Shown here: positions 1 to 10,095 of the stretch, in pieces
Position numbering within the stretch: position 1 is the first letter of the stretch
How the letters are laid out: each line of letters begins with the position of its first letter
Assembly: GCF_001696685.1 (NCBI RefSeq)
Contig: NZ_MBFG01000002.1
Span: 56,064 to 120,063, forward strand
Source of the DNA: Nosocomiicoccus ampullae
GTDB taxonomy: Bacteria > Bacillota > Bacilli > Staphylococcales > Salinicoccaceae
Direction: 5' to 3'
Length of the DNA stretch: 64,000 nt
The notes under the pieces: model-generated
What the model saw: the letters and a program-made list of their open reading frames with translations, nothing else
What the model was told of the DNA's origin: nothing
The model's database searches: none
Translations under genes and position numbers: made by a program

Positions 1-34
1 CTAAACAATTATGAAAGTACCGTACATATGATAT

Positions 35-70
35 AAAAGGGTTTAGAGCATTATAACAAGCTCTAAACCC
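35..70 (-). terminator. Terminator of the ctsR-mcsA-mcsB-clpC operon
   Basis: An 11-bp perfect stem (GGGTTTAGAGC and its complement) with a 9-10 nt loop lies just past the clpC stop codon and is followed on the minus strand by a short T run. This is a typical intrinsic terminator. Confidence 0.8.
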
Positions 71-81
71 TCGACATCTAT

Positions 82-2526
82 TTATGCATTTTCAGTTGTC
101 TTTTCAAGCGATCCTGTGTCGACTTTAAATGCGTCGTCTTTATAATCGACAGACACCGTTTTACCTACTAAGTCTTGTCCACTTAATATCGCTTCACTTA
201 ACGTGTCTTCAATATTCTTTTGAATACTTCTATTTAATGGTCGCGCACCAAATTCTTTGTCGTACCCGTCATCGACGAGTGCTTTTACTGCGCTGTCTGT
301 TAATTCAACTTGAATGTCACGGTCTTTTAGACGCGCATTTAAGTCTTTAATCATAAGAGAAACGATTTCTTCTAGATGTTCTTTTTCTAAGCTGTGGAAT
401 ACGATGATATCGTCGACACGGTTTATGAATTCTGGTCTAAACGTGTTTTTAAGTTCTTTCATCATCGTATTGCGAATTGTTTCGTAGTCTTCTGAAGCTT
501 CTTGAGAGCCGAATCCTACGAATTTGTTGTCTCGTAACTCAGTCGCTCCGACGTTAGATGTCATGACGATGACTGTATTTCTAAAGTCGACTGTACGACC
601 TGTTGAATCTGTAAGACGTCCGTCATCTAACACTTGAAGTAACATATTAAATACGTCTGGGTGTGCTTTTTCAATTTCATCGAATAAGATGAGTGAATAT
701 GGTTTTCTACGCACGCGTTCTGTTAATTGACCACCGTCGTCATATCCAACATATCCTGGAGGTGAACCGACGAGTCTAGAAACGCTATGTTTTTCCATAT
801 ATTCAGACATATCGATACGAATCATCGCGTCATCTTCACCGAAAAGTGCTTCAGACAGTGCTTTTGCAAGCTCAGTTTTACCGACACCTGTCGGTCCTAA
901 AAAGATGAAACTACCGATTGGGCGTTCAGGATTTTTAAGCCCTGCACGTGCACGGCGTACTGCTTTAGAAATTGATTCTACCGCTTCATTTTGACCGATG
1001 ACTCTGTCGTGTAGAATTTTCTCTAAGTTTAACAGTCGCTCTGACTCTTCTTCTGCAATTTTTTGCAGTGGAATGCCCGTCATTTTTGAAATGACAAGTT
1101 CAATGTCTTCGCGCGTTACTTTTTGTTTGTCTGACGATTGCGCGTTCTTCCAGTCGTTTTCTAACTGTTGAAGCTTCTCTTCGATTTTCGTTTGATCATC
1201 GCGGTATTTCGCTGCTACTTCAAATTCTTGAGATTGTACAGCTGCGTTTTTCTCTTGTTTTACTTTTTCTAACTGATCTTCTAAATCTTTTAAATCTGGT
1301 GGTGACATATGTGATTTTAAACGCACTTTTGAAGATGCTTCATCGATTAAGTCAATTGCTTTATCTGGTAAGAAACGATCTTGAACGTAGCGGTTTGACA
1401 TAACCGCTGCTGCTTCGAGTGCTTCATCAGTAATTGTCACACTGTGATGCGCTTCGTAACGGTCACGTAGTCCTTTTAAAATTAAAATAGTGTCCTCAAC
1501 TGACGGTTCGTCGACCATTACAGGTTGGAAACGACGTTCGAGTGCTGCGTCTTTTTCGATATATTTACGATATTCTTCTAACGTTGTCGCACCGATGACT
1601 TGAACTTCTCCTCTAGATAGAGACGGTTTTAAAATGTTAGATGCATCTACTGAACCTTCCGCACCACCTGCTCCGATTAACGTATGCATTTCATCGATAA
1701 ATAAAATTACGTTTCCTGATTTTTTAATTTCATCGACGACTTTTTTCATGCGTTCTTCGAATTCACCGCGGTACTTAGTACCTGCAACGACTGTACCCAT
1801 ATCGAGCATCATGACGCGTTTATCTTTTAACGTTGACGGTACTTCGTTTTTAACGATTTTTTGCGCAAGTCCTTCCGCGACAGCCGTTTTACCGACTCCA
1901 GGCTCACCGATTAGTACCGGATTGTTTTTTGTACGGCGTGATAACACTTCGATGACTCGTGTAATTTCATCTGATCGACCGATGACTGGATCTAAACGCC
2001 CATCTTCTGCTTTTTTAGTTAAGTTTGTCGCAAGGCCGTCAAGTGTTGGCGTATCTGTTTCAGGTTTTGCTTCTTGTGACTTATACATCTGCGGGTTCCC
2101 GAGCATTCGAATGACCATCGCTCGTGCGCGCGTGATGTTTAAACCGAGAGAAGATAAAACGCGTGCTGCGATACCTTCACTTTCACGTATTAACCCGAGT
2201 AATAAATGCTCTGTTCCAACGAAATTATGGTGTAATTTTCGTGCTTCATCCATAGATAATTCGATGACGCGTTTTGCACGCGGTGTGTATTGAAGGCTGA
2301 CTGGCGTTTCTGTACCCTCTGTCACGAATTTACTAATTTCTTTTTCTATTAATGGTTCTGTAATATCAAAAGCTTGTAAAACTTTTGCTGCGATACCTTC
2401 TTGTTCTCGCACGAGACCAAGTAGTAAGTGCTCTGTTCCTATATTTGAATGTTTTAAGCGAATCGCTTCTTCTTGTGCATACGCTAATACGCGTTGTGCA
2501 CGTTCAGTTAATTTACCAAATAACAT
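82..2526 (-). CDS. clpC: ATP-dependent Clp protease ATPase subunit ClpC
   Basis: Hsp100 unfoldase that pairs with ClpP and degrades misfolded or arginine-phosphorylated proteins in the cytoplasm. The 814 residues have the ClpC layout: a double Clp_N repeat (about 1-140), a first AAA domain with Walker A GEPGVGKT near 205, a UVR-type coiled linker near 430-460, and a second AAA domain with GPTGVGKT near 545. The UVR linker separates it from ClpA, ClpB and ClpE. It is the last gene of the ctsR operon, starts 3 bases after the mcsB stop, and is closed by a terminator. Its expression should follow CtsR through the box upstream of ctsR. Confidence 0.98.
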   Translation of the reverse strand: MLFGKLTERAQRVLAYAQEEAIRLKHSNIGTEHLLLGLVREQEGIAAKVLQAFDITEPLIEKEISKFVTEGTETPVSLQYTPRAKRVIELSMDEARKLHHNFVGTEHLLLGLIRESEGIAARVLSSLGLNITRARAMVIRMLGNPQMYKSQEAKPETDTPTLDGLATNLTKKAEDGRLDPVIGRSDEITRVIEVLSRRTKNNPVLIGEPGVGKTAVAEGLAQKIVKNEVPSTLKDKRVMMLDMGTVVAGTKYRGEFEERMKKVVDEIKKSGNVILFIDEMHTLIGAGGAEGSVDASNILKPSLSRGEVQVIGATTLEEYRKYIEKDAALERRFQPVMVDEPSVEDTILILKGLRDRYEAHHSVTITDEALEAAAVMSNRYVQDRFLPDKAIDLIDEASSKVRLKSHMSPPDLKDLEDQLEKVKQEKNAAVQSQEFEVAAKYRDDQTKIEEKLQQLENDWKNAQSSDKQKVTREDIELVISKMTGIPLQKIAEEESERLLNLEKILHDRVIGQNEAVESISKAVRRARAGLKNPERPIGSFIFLGPTGVGKTELAKALSEALFGEDDAMIRIDMSEYMEKHSVSRLVGSPPGYVGYDDGGQLTERVRRKPYSLILFDEIEKAHPDVFNMLLQVLDDGRLTDSTGRTVDFRNTVIVMTSNVGATELRDNKFVGFGSQEASEDYETIRNTMMKELKNTFRPEFINRVDDIIVFHSLEKEHLEEIVSLMIKDLNARLKDRDIQVELTDSAVKALVDDGYDKEFGARPLNRSIQKNIEDTLSEAILSGQDLVGKTVSVDYKDDAFKVDTGSLEKTTENA

Positions 2527-2529
2527 AGA

Positions 2530-3546
2530 TTAAATACCTCCTAAGCGCCGTTTTAAAATTGTGGCACGCGCTTTATTTTCTGCTGCATCGATATATGCGG
2601 GTTCTACCGACTCTATACTTTGACGCACAAATGCACGTTGTATTTGATTTAATATCGTTTGAAATTCAAAGTTTTCGATTTCTAAAATTCCCATATCGAC
2701 GCCATATTTTAAATGACTTAAATGCATTGCTGCTTCTTCTAATGACATTTGCTCTGCATACTTTAATAATCCATATGATCGAAATACAGTATCTCTCACT
2801 GTCAACGCACGATTTTGATAAAACCAATCTCTCATTCGAGTTTCTTCAAATATAATTTGTTCTTTAATTTCCTCGAGATGATGGATAATCTCTAACTCAC
2901 TTAAACCTAACGTCACTTGGTTCGAAAGTTGATAAACATCTCCAACTGGATGTGTCCCTTCTCCGTATATACCACGAAGCGTGTATCCCATACGCGTGAG
3001 GACGTCACGTAGACGTTTAATTCGTTTATTTCTCGTTAAGGCTGGTAAGTGAAGCATCACAGACGCACGAAGTCCCGTTCCAACATTCGTCGGACACGCC
3101 GTCTTATATCCGTACTGACGATCGAATTGATACGTTAAATCTTTTTCTAGCGCATCGTCAATGTCAGACGCCACCTCATACAGTTCTTCAAGCGAACGTC
3201 CGACATTTACAACTTGAATACGAATATGATCCTCTTCTCCGATCATAATCGACGTCGTTTCATCTTCACTGACAATCAGTGTCACACCACGATTTTTAAA
3301 CAGTTTACTGATTAAAAACTTTTCGTTCATTAGTTCTTTTTCGATATCCGTTAACTCATTCATGTGTATGACGTTAAACTCCGGATAGTCTGTTGTAATC
3401 GTCTCTATAATCGGTGCGTACTCTTTGTCATCCTTAATAAGATGCGGATAATTTAAGCCTTCGACATTACGCGCAAGGCGAATGCGAGACGACATTTCAA
3501 TCGGTGGATGTGTGCTGTTATTCAGCCAGGGGCTCGTCTTCACCAT
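2530..3546 (-). CDS. mcsB: Protein arginine kinase McsB
   Basis: Phosphorylates arginines of client proteins to mark them for ClpCP, and inactivates CtsR under stress. It resembles the guanidino kinase catalytic domain: the SSRIRLARN motif near the N-terminus and CPTNVGTGLRASVMLHLP near residue 170 are the hallmark nucleotide and substrate loops. I start it at the ATG at 3546, about 6 nt behind a GGAGG that lies inside mcsA; an in-frame GTG at 3552 is less well placed. It overlaps the 3' end of mcsA by about 29 bases, which suggests translational coupling. Length (about 338 residues) is normal for the family. Confidence 0.96.
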   Translation of the reverse strand: MVKTSPWLNNSTHPPIEMSSRIRLARNVEGLNYPHLIKDDKEYAPIIETITTDYPEFNVIHMNELTDIEKELMNEKFLISKLFKNRGVTLIVSEDETTSIMIGEEDHIRIQVVNVGRSLEELYEVASDIDDALEKDLTYQFDRQYGYKTACPTNVGTGLRASVMLHLPALTRNKRIKRLRDVLTRMGYTLRGIYGEGTHPVGDVYQLSNQVTLGLSELEIIHHLEEIKEQIIFEETRMRDWFYQNRALTVRDTVFRSYGLLKYAEQMSLEEAAMHLSHLKYGVDMGILEIENFEFQTILNQIQRAFVRQSIESVEPAYIDAAENKARATILKRRLGGI

Positions 3547-4018
3547 TACCACCCTCCTTTAACGCTTTGATTTCATCTCTCACAACTGCAGCTTCTTCAA
3601 ACGCTTGCGTTTTAATCAATACGTTTAACTTTTCTTCGAGTCTTTCGATTTTTTCTTCTTGTTTTAAATATAATTCGTACGATTTCGGCACTTTACCGAC
3701 GTGACGATCTTTTAAATGTTGTACACGGTTAATCATCTGGTGAATATCACTTCCAAATGTTTCATAACAGTGTTCACATCCGAATCGACCCATGTCGACG
3801 ATTGTTTTTAATGTAGATCCACAATGATGACACGTTCTCATTTCAGATTGTGCGTGTAACATAAAATTATTTAAGTGATTGTGGTCTTGGTCTTCAACGC
3901 TTTGATTAAATAATTCATGCGCGCACTCTTGGCATAAAAATAGTTCGTTTTTATGTTCGTTTTGACTGACCGCCACATGAATCATCGCCTCACGTTTATG
4001 ACATCTTTCACACCGCAT
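3518..4018 (-). CDS. mcsA: McsA, activator of McsB (UVR-domain zinc protein)
   Basis: Small zinc protein that activates the McsB arginine kinase and takes part in heat and metal stress. The 166 residues carry two pairs of CxxC motifs in the N-terminal half (CERC, CQEC, then CHHC, CEHC) followed by a C-terminal UVR-like coiled coil (about 125-155). It lies between ctsR and mcsB in the conserved four-gene order, with 4 bases between ctsR and mcsA. Confidence 0.96.
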   Translation of the reverse strand: MRCERCHKREAMIHVAVSQNEHKNELFLCQECAHELFNQSVEDQDHNHLNNFMLHAQSEMRTCHHCGSTLKTIVDMGRFGCEHCYETFGSDIHQMINRVQHLKDRHVGKVPKSYELYLKQEEKIERLEEKLNVLIKTQAFEEAAVVRDEIKALKEGGNGEDEPLAE

Positions 4019-4022
4019 TCAA

Positions 4023-4487
4023 TCACTCCTCGTATAATATTGCTTCAATAATGTTGCGCATAATATGTGCGCGTAATATATCTCGTTCAGGTAAATCGAT
4101 TAATAGCGTCTCTCTTAAAATAATGCGATCCATAATACGTGCTTCGTTATATGTAATCACTTCTCGGTCATACATAGACTGTATTAAATGTTGCGCATTG
4201 ATTTGAGAGAGTCTATCCCCAATTAACCCAAGTATATGTTCTAAATAGTCTGCTTTAGCGTGAGTTTCAATTTTAGTAATTCTAATGTACCCACCGCCAC
4301 CACGTTTACTTTCAACGATATAACCAAGTTCGTTTGTAAAACGCGTTTTAATAACATAGTTTAGCTGCGACGGAACACAATCGAATTTCTCAGCAATTTG
4401 TGCACGTTTAATTTCAACGCGCTCGTTATGAGACTCCTCGATTTTTTGTTTCAAATAAGCCTCGATAATATCCGACATATTTCGCAT
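4023..4487 (-). CDS. ctsR: Transcriptional repressor CtsR
   Basis: Class III heat-shock repressor that binds tandem heptads of the type RGTCAAA and controls its own operon and other clp genes. The 154 residues contain the winged-helix N-terminal domain with the signature CVPSQLNYVIKTRF and the glycine-rich wing SKRGGGGYIRI. The ATG at 4487 is chosen because GAGG lies 7 nt upstream; an internal ATG three codons later has no such site. A matching CtsR box lies directly upstream. Confidence 0.97.
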   Translation of the reverse strand: MRNMSDIIEAYLKQKIEESHNERVEIKRAQIAEKFDCVPSQLNYVIKTRFTNELGYIVESKRGGGGYIRITKIETHAKADYLEHILGLIGDRLSQINAQHLIQSMYDREVITYNEARIMDRIILRETLLIDLPERDILRAHIMRNIIEAILYEE

Positions 4488-4499
4488 AGAATCACCTCT

Positions 4500-4548
4500 T
4501 TTGACCTTCTTTGACTATAGTATAACCTATTTGACCTATTTTAATCAA
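4500..4548 (-). promoter_or_regulatory. CtsR box and promoter of the ctsR operon
   Basis: On the minus strand, positions 4516-4500 read AGTCAAAGAAGGTCAAA, matching the CtsR heptad repeat RGTCAAA-NAN-RGTCAAA. A third heptad GGTCAAA lies upstream at about 4531-4537, inside the promoter spacer. A plausible sigma-A promoter has -35 TTGATT (4548-4543) and -10 TATACT (4524-4519) with an 18-bp spacer, so the repressor would cover the start site. The match is seen directly; its function follows from the known CtsR regulon. Confidence 0.85.
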
Positions 4549-4601
4549 TTTGGATGCTTGTTATGTATGCATAAGCGCATCTTTTAAATTTCTTAACTTT
4601 C

Positions 4602-4631
4602 TTTACATATAATATATTGAGCAGTTATAAT
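4602..4631 (+). promoter_or_regulatory. Promoter of nupC
   Basis: TTTACA at 4602-4607 and TATAAT at 4626-4631 with an 18-bp spacer, about 36 bp before the start codon. This is a good match to the vegetative sigma-A promoter. Confidence 0.6.
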
Positions 4632-4667
4632 AATGGAATAACTTTAAAATTTTATTGAGGTGTGTTT

Positions 4668-5882
4668 ATGAATATTATATGGGGTATTATCGGTATCGCA
4701 GTCACATTCTTCTTAGCATGGATTGCAAGTTCTGATAAAAAACTCGCATTTAGAAAGTGGAAACAAATTCTGTTACTACTTGGTCTACAGCTCGCATTCG
4801 CCTTTTTAATTCTATCTACAGGTGGCGGACGTAAAGTTGTTGATGGTCTCGCGTATGGTTTCGGTAAATTACTTGAATATGCAGGTATCGGTACGAGCTT
4901 CGTCTTCGGACCGTTACTCGTTGACGCAAATGGTGATGGGCAATTCGTGTTCTTCTTTAACGTATTAATTCCAATCATCGTAGTTTCTGCATTAATCGGT
5001 ATTTTACAATACTTTAAAATTTTACCAGCGATCATCCACGGATTAGGATGGATTTTATCAAAAATTACTGGTATGCCATTTATTGAATCTTATAACGGTG
5101 CAGCTTCGATGTTCCTTGGACAGTCAGAAGTATTCGTTTCACTAAAAAACCAAGTACCTTTACTTGGTGAACAACGTCTATATACGCTCGCAGCACAAGC
5201 AATGAGTTCTATTTCTCTATCAATGGTTGCAGCATACATGACGTTATTACAACCAGAGTACGTCATCACGGCAATTGTGCTGAACTTATTCAGCGTTTAC
5301 ATCATCATACATATCATTAACCCGTATGATGTACCTGAGGAAGAAAACTATACTGCATCAGAGTCTAACCCTGACCAAGGGAAGTCATTCTTCCAAATTT
5401 TAAGTGACTACATTTTACAAGGTGCTTTAATCGCGGTTATCGTAGCAGCGATGCTGATCGCATTTAACGCGCTTATCGCAATCTTAAACAACTTATTCTT
5501 AGCGATTCCTGGATCGGTATTTACGTTCCAAGATATACTCGGTTACATCTTAATGCCACTTGCTGTATTAATTGGTGTGCCAGTTGCTGAAGCGCATGAA
5601 GTTGGTATTTTAATGGCAACAAAACTCGTTACAAACGAATTCGTTGCGATGGAAAACTTACAAGCAATTAAAGATACTTTTGGACCTCGTACTCAAGCAA
5701 TGGTTTCAGTATTCTTAGTTTCGTTCGCTAACTTCGGTTCGATCGGAATTATCGTAGGTACTGTTAAAGGTATCCACGCAAAATCTGGTGACCTTATTGC
5801 GAAATTCGGTTTAAAACTTGTATACGGTGCGTCTCTCGTATCTGTATTAAGTGCAGTTATCGTTGGATTCTTTGTAAGATAA
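4668..5882 (+). CDS. nupC: Concentrative nucleoside transporter NupC
   Basis: Imports nucleosides (pyrimidine type in B. subtilis NupC) by H+ or Na+ symport across the cytoplasmic membrane. The 404-residue protein is hydrophobic throughout, with the CNT order of nucleoside transporter N-domain, gate domain and C-terminal domain. The motif FLGQSEVFVSLKNQ (about 145-160) and the later EFVAMENLQ match the nucleoside-binding segments of the family. The ATG at 4668 follows GAGG by 7 nt; the in-frame GTG at 4662 is too close. It is monocistronic, with its own promoter and terminator, and runs opposite to the clp operon. Confidence 0.95.
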   Translation: MNIIWGIIGIAVTFFLAWIASSDKKLAFRKWKQILLLLGLQLAFAFLILSTGGGRKVVDGLAYGFGKLLEYAGIGTSFVFGPLLVDANGDGQFVFFFNVLIPIIVVSALIGILQYFKILPAIIHGLGWILSKITGMPFIESYNGAASMFLGQSEVFVSLKNQVPLLGEQRLYTLAAQAMSSISLSMVAAYMTLLQPEYVITAIVLNLFSVYIIIHIINPYDVPEEENYTASESNPDQGKSFFQILSDYILQGALIAVIVAAMLIAFNALIAILNNLFLAIPGSVFTFQDILGYILMPLAVLIGVPVAEAHEVGILMATKLVTNEFVAMENLQAIKDTFGPRTQAMVSVFLVSFANFGSIGIIVGTVKGIHAKSGDLIAKFGLKLVYGASLVSVLSAVIVGFFVR

Positions 5883-5888
5883 ATAGAT

Positions 5889-5916
5889 AAGGTATGTCTT
5901 TAGACATACCTTTTTC
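5889..5916 (+). terminator. Terminator of nupC
   Basis: A perfect 11-bp stem (AAGGTATGTCT) with a 2-nt spacing at its centre, followed by a T run right after the nupC stop codon. Confidence 0.85.
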
Positions 5917-5946
5917 TTATATATAAATTTAATCGAGGTGAAAAGA

Positions 5947-6402
5947 ATGATTTCAGTAACAGAAAACCCATCAGGAAAAACATATGAGGCTTTACTCGAC
6001 TTTTTATTTGAGACGTGCGATACGTTTCAACTCGTCGTGCGTACAGATATTTTAAAGTACGAACATGCATTTCAAGATTTAAACGAATGGTTTGGGGACT
6101 CATTTATAGAAGTGCTGGAACAACATGAATGGCCATCGACAAACCTTTTCGATGACACCGCAAAAGTGTATTACTTTAAGACGACATCTGAAGCAAAAGA
6201 TAAGCTACTCGAACGCTCGAATAGTTTATATGACTGGAGTTTACCGGACTCTCCTGAAGACTTATGTTTCTTTAAAGACGATGAGGCATATTTAAGTGTC
6301 TCTTCTGAACTAGAAGAAATTTACTTATATCCAACTTCTGATGAAGAAGTTGCTAAAATTAAAAACATCGGTGGATTAAAAACGGTTGAGATCTCATTTT
6401 AA
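5947..6402 (+). CDS. Uncharacterised acidic protein, 151 residues
   Basis: I do not recognise a family. The protein is soluble and acidic, with no signal peptide or membrane segment, and its middle part (LYDWSLPDSPEDLCFFKDD) is rich in acidic and aromatic residues. GAGG lies 8 nt before the ATG at 5947; an in-frame GTG at 5938 overlaps that ribosome binding site and is unlikely. It sits between the nupC terminator and a bidirectional terminator shared with rpsN. Spacing, ribosome site and codon use look like a real gene; a role cannot be inferred. Confidence 0.75.
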   Translation: MISVTENPSGKTYEALLDFLFETCDTFQLVVRTDILKYEHAFQDLNEWFGDSFIEVLEQHEWPSTNLFDDTAKVYYFKTTSEAKDKLLERSNSLYDWSLPDSPEDLCFFKDDEAYLSVSSELEEIYLYPTSDEEVAKIKNIGGLKTVEISF

Positions 6403-6404
6403 AT

Positions 6405-6438
6405 CAAAAAAGTCCTCTTCTTTAAGAAGAGGACATTT
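6405..6438. terminator. Bidirectional terminator between 5947-6402 and rpsN
   Basis: A 9-bp stem (GTCCTCTTC / GAAGAGGAC) with an A run on the left and a T run on the right, placed between two convergent genes. It can serve both. Confidence 0.85.
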
Positions 6439-6441
6439 TGA

Positions 6442-6711
6442 TTACCAGCTTGATTTTTTAACGCCAGGGATTTGGCCTTTATGTGCAAGTTCACGGAATT
6501 TAATACGTGATACTCCAAATTTTCTAAGTACACCGTGCGGACGCCCTGTCACTTCACAACGATTAACGAGTCGTGTTGGTGATGCGTCTCTCGGTAATTT
6601 TTTAAGACCTTCGTAGTCTTTATTTTTCTTCATTTCTTCTCGAATTGCGCGATACTTTTCTACAGTTGCTTCGCGCTGTTTGTTTCTAGCTATTTTAGAT
6701 TTTTTAGCCAT
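6442..6711 (-). CDS. rpsN: 30S ribosomal protein S14, zinc-independent paralogue
   Basis: Small-subunit protein of the uS14 family. The 89 residues carry the family core [20 protein letters not shown] but lack the CxxC...CxxC zinc ribbon of the 61-residue form, so this is the longer zinc-free form that replaces zinc-bound S14 when zinc is scarce. It stands alone, away from the ribosomal protein operons. A Zur-like operator overlaps its promoter region, which fits the known zinc-saving role of such paralogues in Bacillus. Confidence 0.95.
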   Translation of the reverse strand: MAKKSKIARNKQREATVEKYRAIREEMKKNKDYEGLKKLPRDASPTRLVNRCEVTGRPHGVLRKFGVSRIKFRELAHKGQIPGVKKSSW

Positions 6712-6722
6712 ACAATCCTCCT

Positions 6723-6774
6723 ATATCGTAATTGTTACGTTTTATAATTATAGCACGTCTTTTAAAAAATTCAA
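6723..6774 (-). promoter_or_regulatory. Zur-like operator and promoter of rpsN
   Basis: On the minus strand a -35 TTGAAT (6774-6769) and -10 TATAAT (6752-6747) with a 16-bp spacer are followed by an inverted repeat at about 6743-6723, whose core CGTAAC-ATTACG closely resembles the Zur box (TCGTAAT-ATTACGA). The operator lies at the expected transcription start, so binding would block it. The repeat is seen directly; assignment to Zur is inferred from the box and from the zinc-free S14 it precedes. Confidence 0.7.
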
Positions 6775-6839
6775 ATTTATTTATTTATTTTATTTGAAAA
6801 TGATATAATAATACATACTAATTTTAAGGGGAAATCTCA

Positions 6840-8153
6840 ATGTCTATTAGAACAACATTCGCTTTATTAACAGGTCGCATAACGAAGCGACTCCTTACAA
6901 CATTTACTGGTGGTGGTTCTAGCCTCCCAGGTAAAATAGCACTTAAAATCTCTCCAAATATAATTAAAGATATCTCACAACATTATGACGTTATCATCAT
7001 TACTGGAACGAATGGAAAGACATTGACGACACGTTTAATCACAAACATTTTTAAGAAAAAATATAATACGATCGTGTCTAACATACAAGGCAGTAATATG
7101 GTTCAAGGGATAGCTGGTGCTTTCATCGAACATAAAAATCGTACAGATGAAAAGAAATTTGCTATTTTAGAAGTCGATGAAGGAACTCTAAATAAAGTCG
7201 TTGAAGACTTAAACCCAAAGTACATAATCCATACAAATCTATTTTTAGACCAAGCAGATCGCTATGGTGACGTTACGAAAACATATGAGTTACTCGTAAA
7301 CGCTGCTAAAAAAGTACCGGATGCGATACTGTTACAAAACGGAGATTTACCGTTATTTAATACGGTAGAGTTACCGAACGAACGAAAATTTTTCGGTGTA
7401 GATACACCTGTTCACCCACCAAAATCTCAGCATCATTGCCCGAAATGTGGTGGCACACTATCTTATAAAACATATACGTACTCTAGACAAGGAAACTATT
7501 ACTGTAAATCAGGTAATTTTAAGCGACCAATACTCGACTACAAAGTCACAGATATTATAAAGCTTTCAGAAGAGTCATCTACGTTTCGTATGGACGATGC
7601 GACGTTTAAAATCCCAGTCGCTGGTTTATACAACATCTATAACGCACTTGCTGCGTATAGTGTCGCTAAAGAATATGATATTAATAACGAGGATATTAAA
7701 TCTGCGCTACTTGAGACAGAACGTGTATTTGGCCGACAAGAACGCATTAATATATACGGTCACACAGCAACATTAAACGTTGTTAAAAACCCTGTCGGTT
7801 TAAACCAAGTCCTAACTCTAATCGAAGCAGTTGAAGAGCCAATGACACTCGTTGCGCTCTTAAACAACCGTCCTGCGGACGGGGTAGATGTGAGTTGGTT
7901 ACGTGATGGTAACTTCGAATCATTACTTAGTCAAAACATTACGACAATTAAAACTGGTGGGATAAGTAAAGAAGTTATGACTGAACGTTTAGTTGAAGCA
8001 GGTTTTAACCCTCACATAATTAAAGAGTATGACAATCTAGAAAAAATCGTCGAAGATTTAAAGCACGCGAGTACAGATAACATTCAAATTATCGCGAGTT
8101 ATACTGCAATGCTTGAGTTTAGAAAAGTATTAAAAGATAAAAAAATCATCTAG
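6840..8153 (+). CDS. murT: MurT-type Mur ligase (lipid II isoglutaminyl synthase subunit), no adjacent gatD
   Basis: MurT activates the D-Glu carboxyl of lipid II, and GatD supplies ammonia, giving D-isoglutamine. The 437 residues have the Mur ligase centre with P-loop TGTNGKT (about 55-61), a zinc-ribbon insertion at about 200-226, and ADGVDVSW, whose Asp near 350 aligns with the Asp that completes the GatD triad in S. aureus. The ribbon keeps Cys200, Cys203 and Cys222, but the fourth Cys is Ser224, with one extra residue after it. In most Firmicutes gatD follows murT; here a terminator and tRNA genes follow. It may be a paralogue, or gatD may lie elsewhere. Confidence 0.88.
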   Translation: MSIRTTFALLTGRITKRLLTTFTGGGSSLPGKIALKISPNIIKDISQHYDVIIITGTNGKTLTTRLITNIFKKKYNTIVSNIQGSNMVQGIAGAFIEHKNRTDEKKFAILEVDEGTLNKVVEDLNPKYIIHTNLFLDQADRYGDVTKTYELLVNAAKKVPDAILLQNGDLPLFNTVELPNERKFFGVDTPVHPPKSQHHCPKCGGTLSYKTYTYSRQGNYYCKSGNFKRPILDYKVTDIIKLSEESSTFRMDDATFKIPVAGLYNIYNALAAYSVAKEYDINNEDIKSALLETERVFGRQERINIYGHTATLNVVKNPVGLNQVLTLIEAVEEPMTLVALLNNRPADGVDVSWLRDGNFESLLSQNITTIKTGGISKEVMTERLVEAGFNPHIIKEYDNLEKIVEDLKHASTDNIQIIASYTAMLEFRKVLKDKKII

Positions 8154-8157
8154 CACA

Positions 8158-8184
8158 AAACCGTTCATTACGAACGGTTTTTTT
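8158..8184 (+). terminator. Terminator of murT
   Basis: Stem AACCGTTC / GAACGGTT with an ATTAC loop and a run of T directly after the murT stop codon. It closes the transcript, so no downstream gatD can be in this operon. Confidence 0.85.
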
Positions 8185-8187
8185 GCA

Positions 8188-8214
8188 TAAAAAAGACAGC
8201 CGTTACCGACTGTC
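8188..8214 (-). terminator. Terminator of the tRNA operon
   Basis: On the minus strand an 8-bp stem (GACAGTCG / CGGCTGTC, one wobble) with a GTAA loop is followed by six T, immediately downstream of tRNA-Ile. Confidence 0.8.
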
Positions 8215-8220
8215 GAACGA

Positions 8221-8294
<74 letters not shown>

Positions 8295-8306
8295 TAGAAA
8301 GTAAAA

Positions 8307-8378
8307 AGCGGAAGACGGGATTCGAACCCGCGACCCCCACCTTGGCAAGGTGGTGTTCTACCACTGAACTACTTCCGC
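8307..8378 (-). tRNA. tRNA-Gly (GCC)
   Basis: Cloverleaf on the minus strand: acceptor GCGGAAG with CTTCCGC, anticodon loop TTGCCAA with anticodon GCC, T loop TTCGAAT, discriminator T (U). CCA is not encoded. Confidence 0.97.
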
Positions 8379-8407
8379 AGATGATTTACTTTTAAAATTA
8401 AAAAAAA

Positions 8408-8480
8408 TGGAGAATGGCGGGCTCGAACCACCGACCCCTTGCTTGTCGAGCAAGTGCTCTCCCAACTGAGCTAATCCTCC
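8408..8480 (-). tRNA. tRNA-Val (GAC), with C at position 33
   Basis: Cloverleaf on the minus strand: acceptor GGAGGAT with ATTCTCC (one G-U), D arm AGCTCAGTTGGGAGAGC, T loop TTCGAGC. The anticodon stem CTTGC/GCAAG is perfect and encloses the loop TCGACAA, giving anticodon GAC. The base before the anticodon is therefore C, where nearly all elongator tRNAs have U33. First gene of the Val-Gly-Ile run; CCA is not encoded. Confidence 0.88.
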
Positions 8481-8549
8481 ATGACACAACACTATACATA
8501 TTACAATGAATTTTAATAATCGTCAAGTGTTTTTTATAAATAGCTATAA

Positions 8550-8584
8550 AGAGAACATCCACCGATAATTATCGGCGGATGTTT
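8550..8584 (-). terminator. Terminator of the folP-folB-folK-dusB-lysS run
   Basis: A 13-bp stem with one mismatch (AACATCC.CCGAT), AATT loop, then a T-rich stretch on the minus strand, directly after lysS. Confidence 0.75.
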
Positions 8585-8589
8585 CCTAA

Positions 8590-10095
<1,506 letters not shown>

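Noticed and set aside
2559-2855. Plus-strand open frame within mcsB
   Set aside because: Antisense shadow without a ribosome site.
4652-5035. Minus-strand open frame of 127 codons within nupC
   Set aside because: It is antisense to a clear transporter gene and has no family features.
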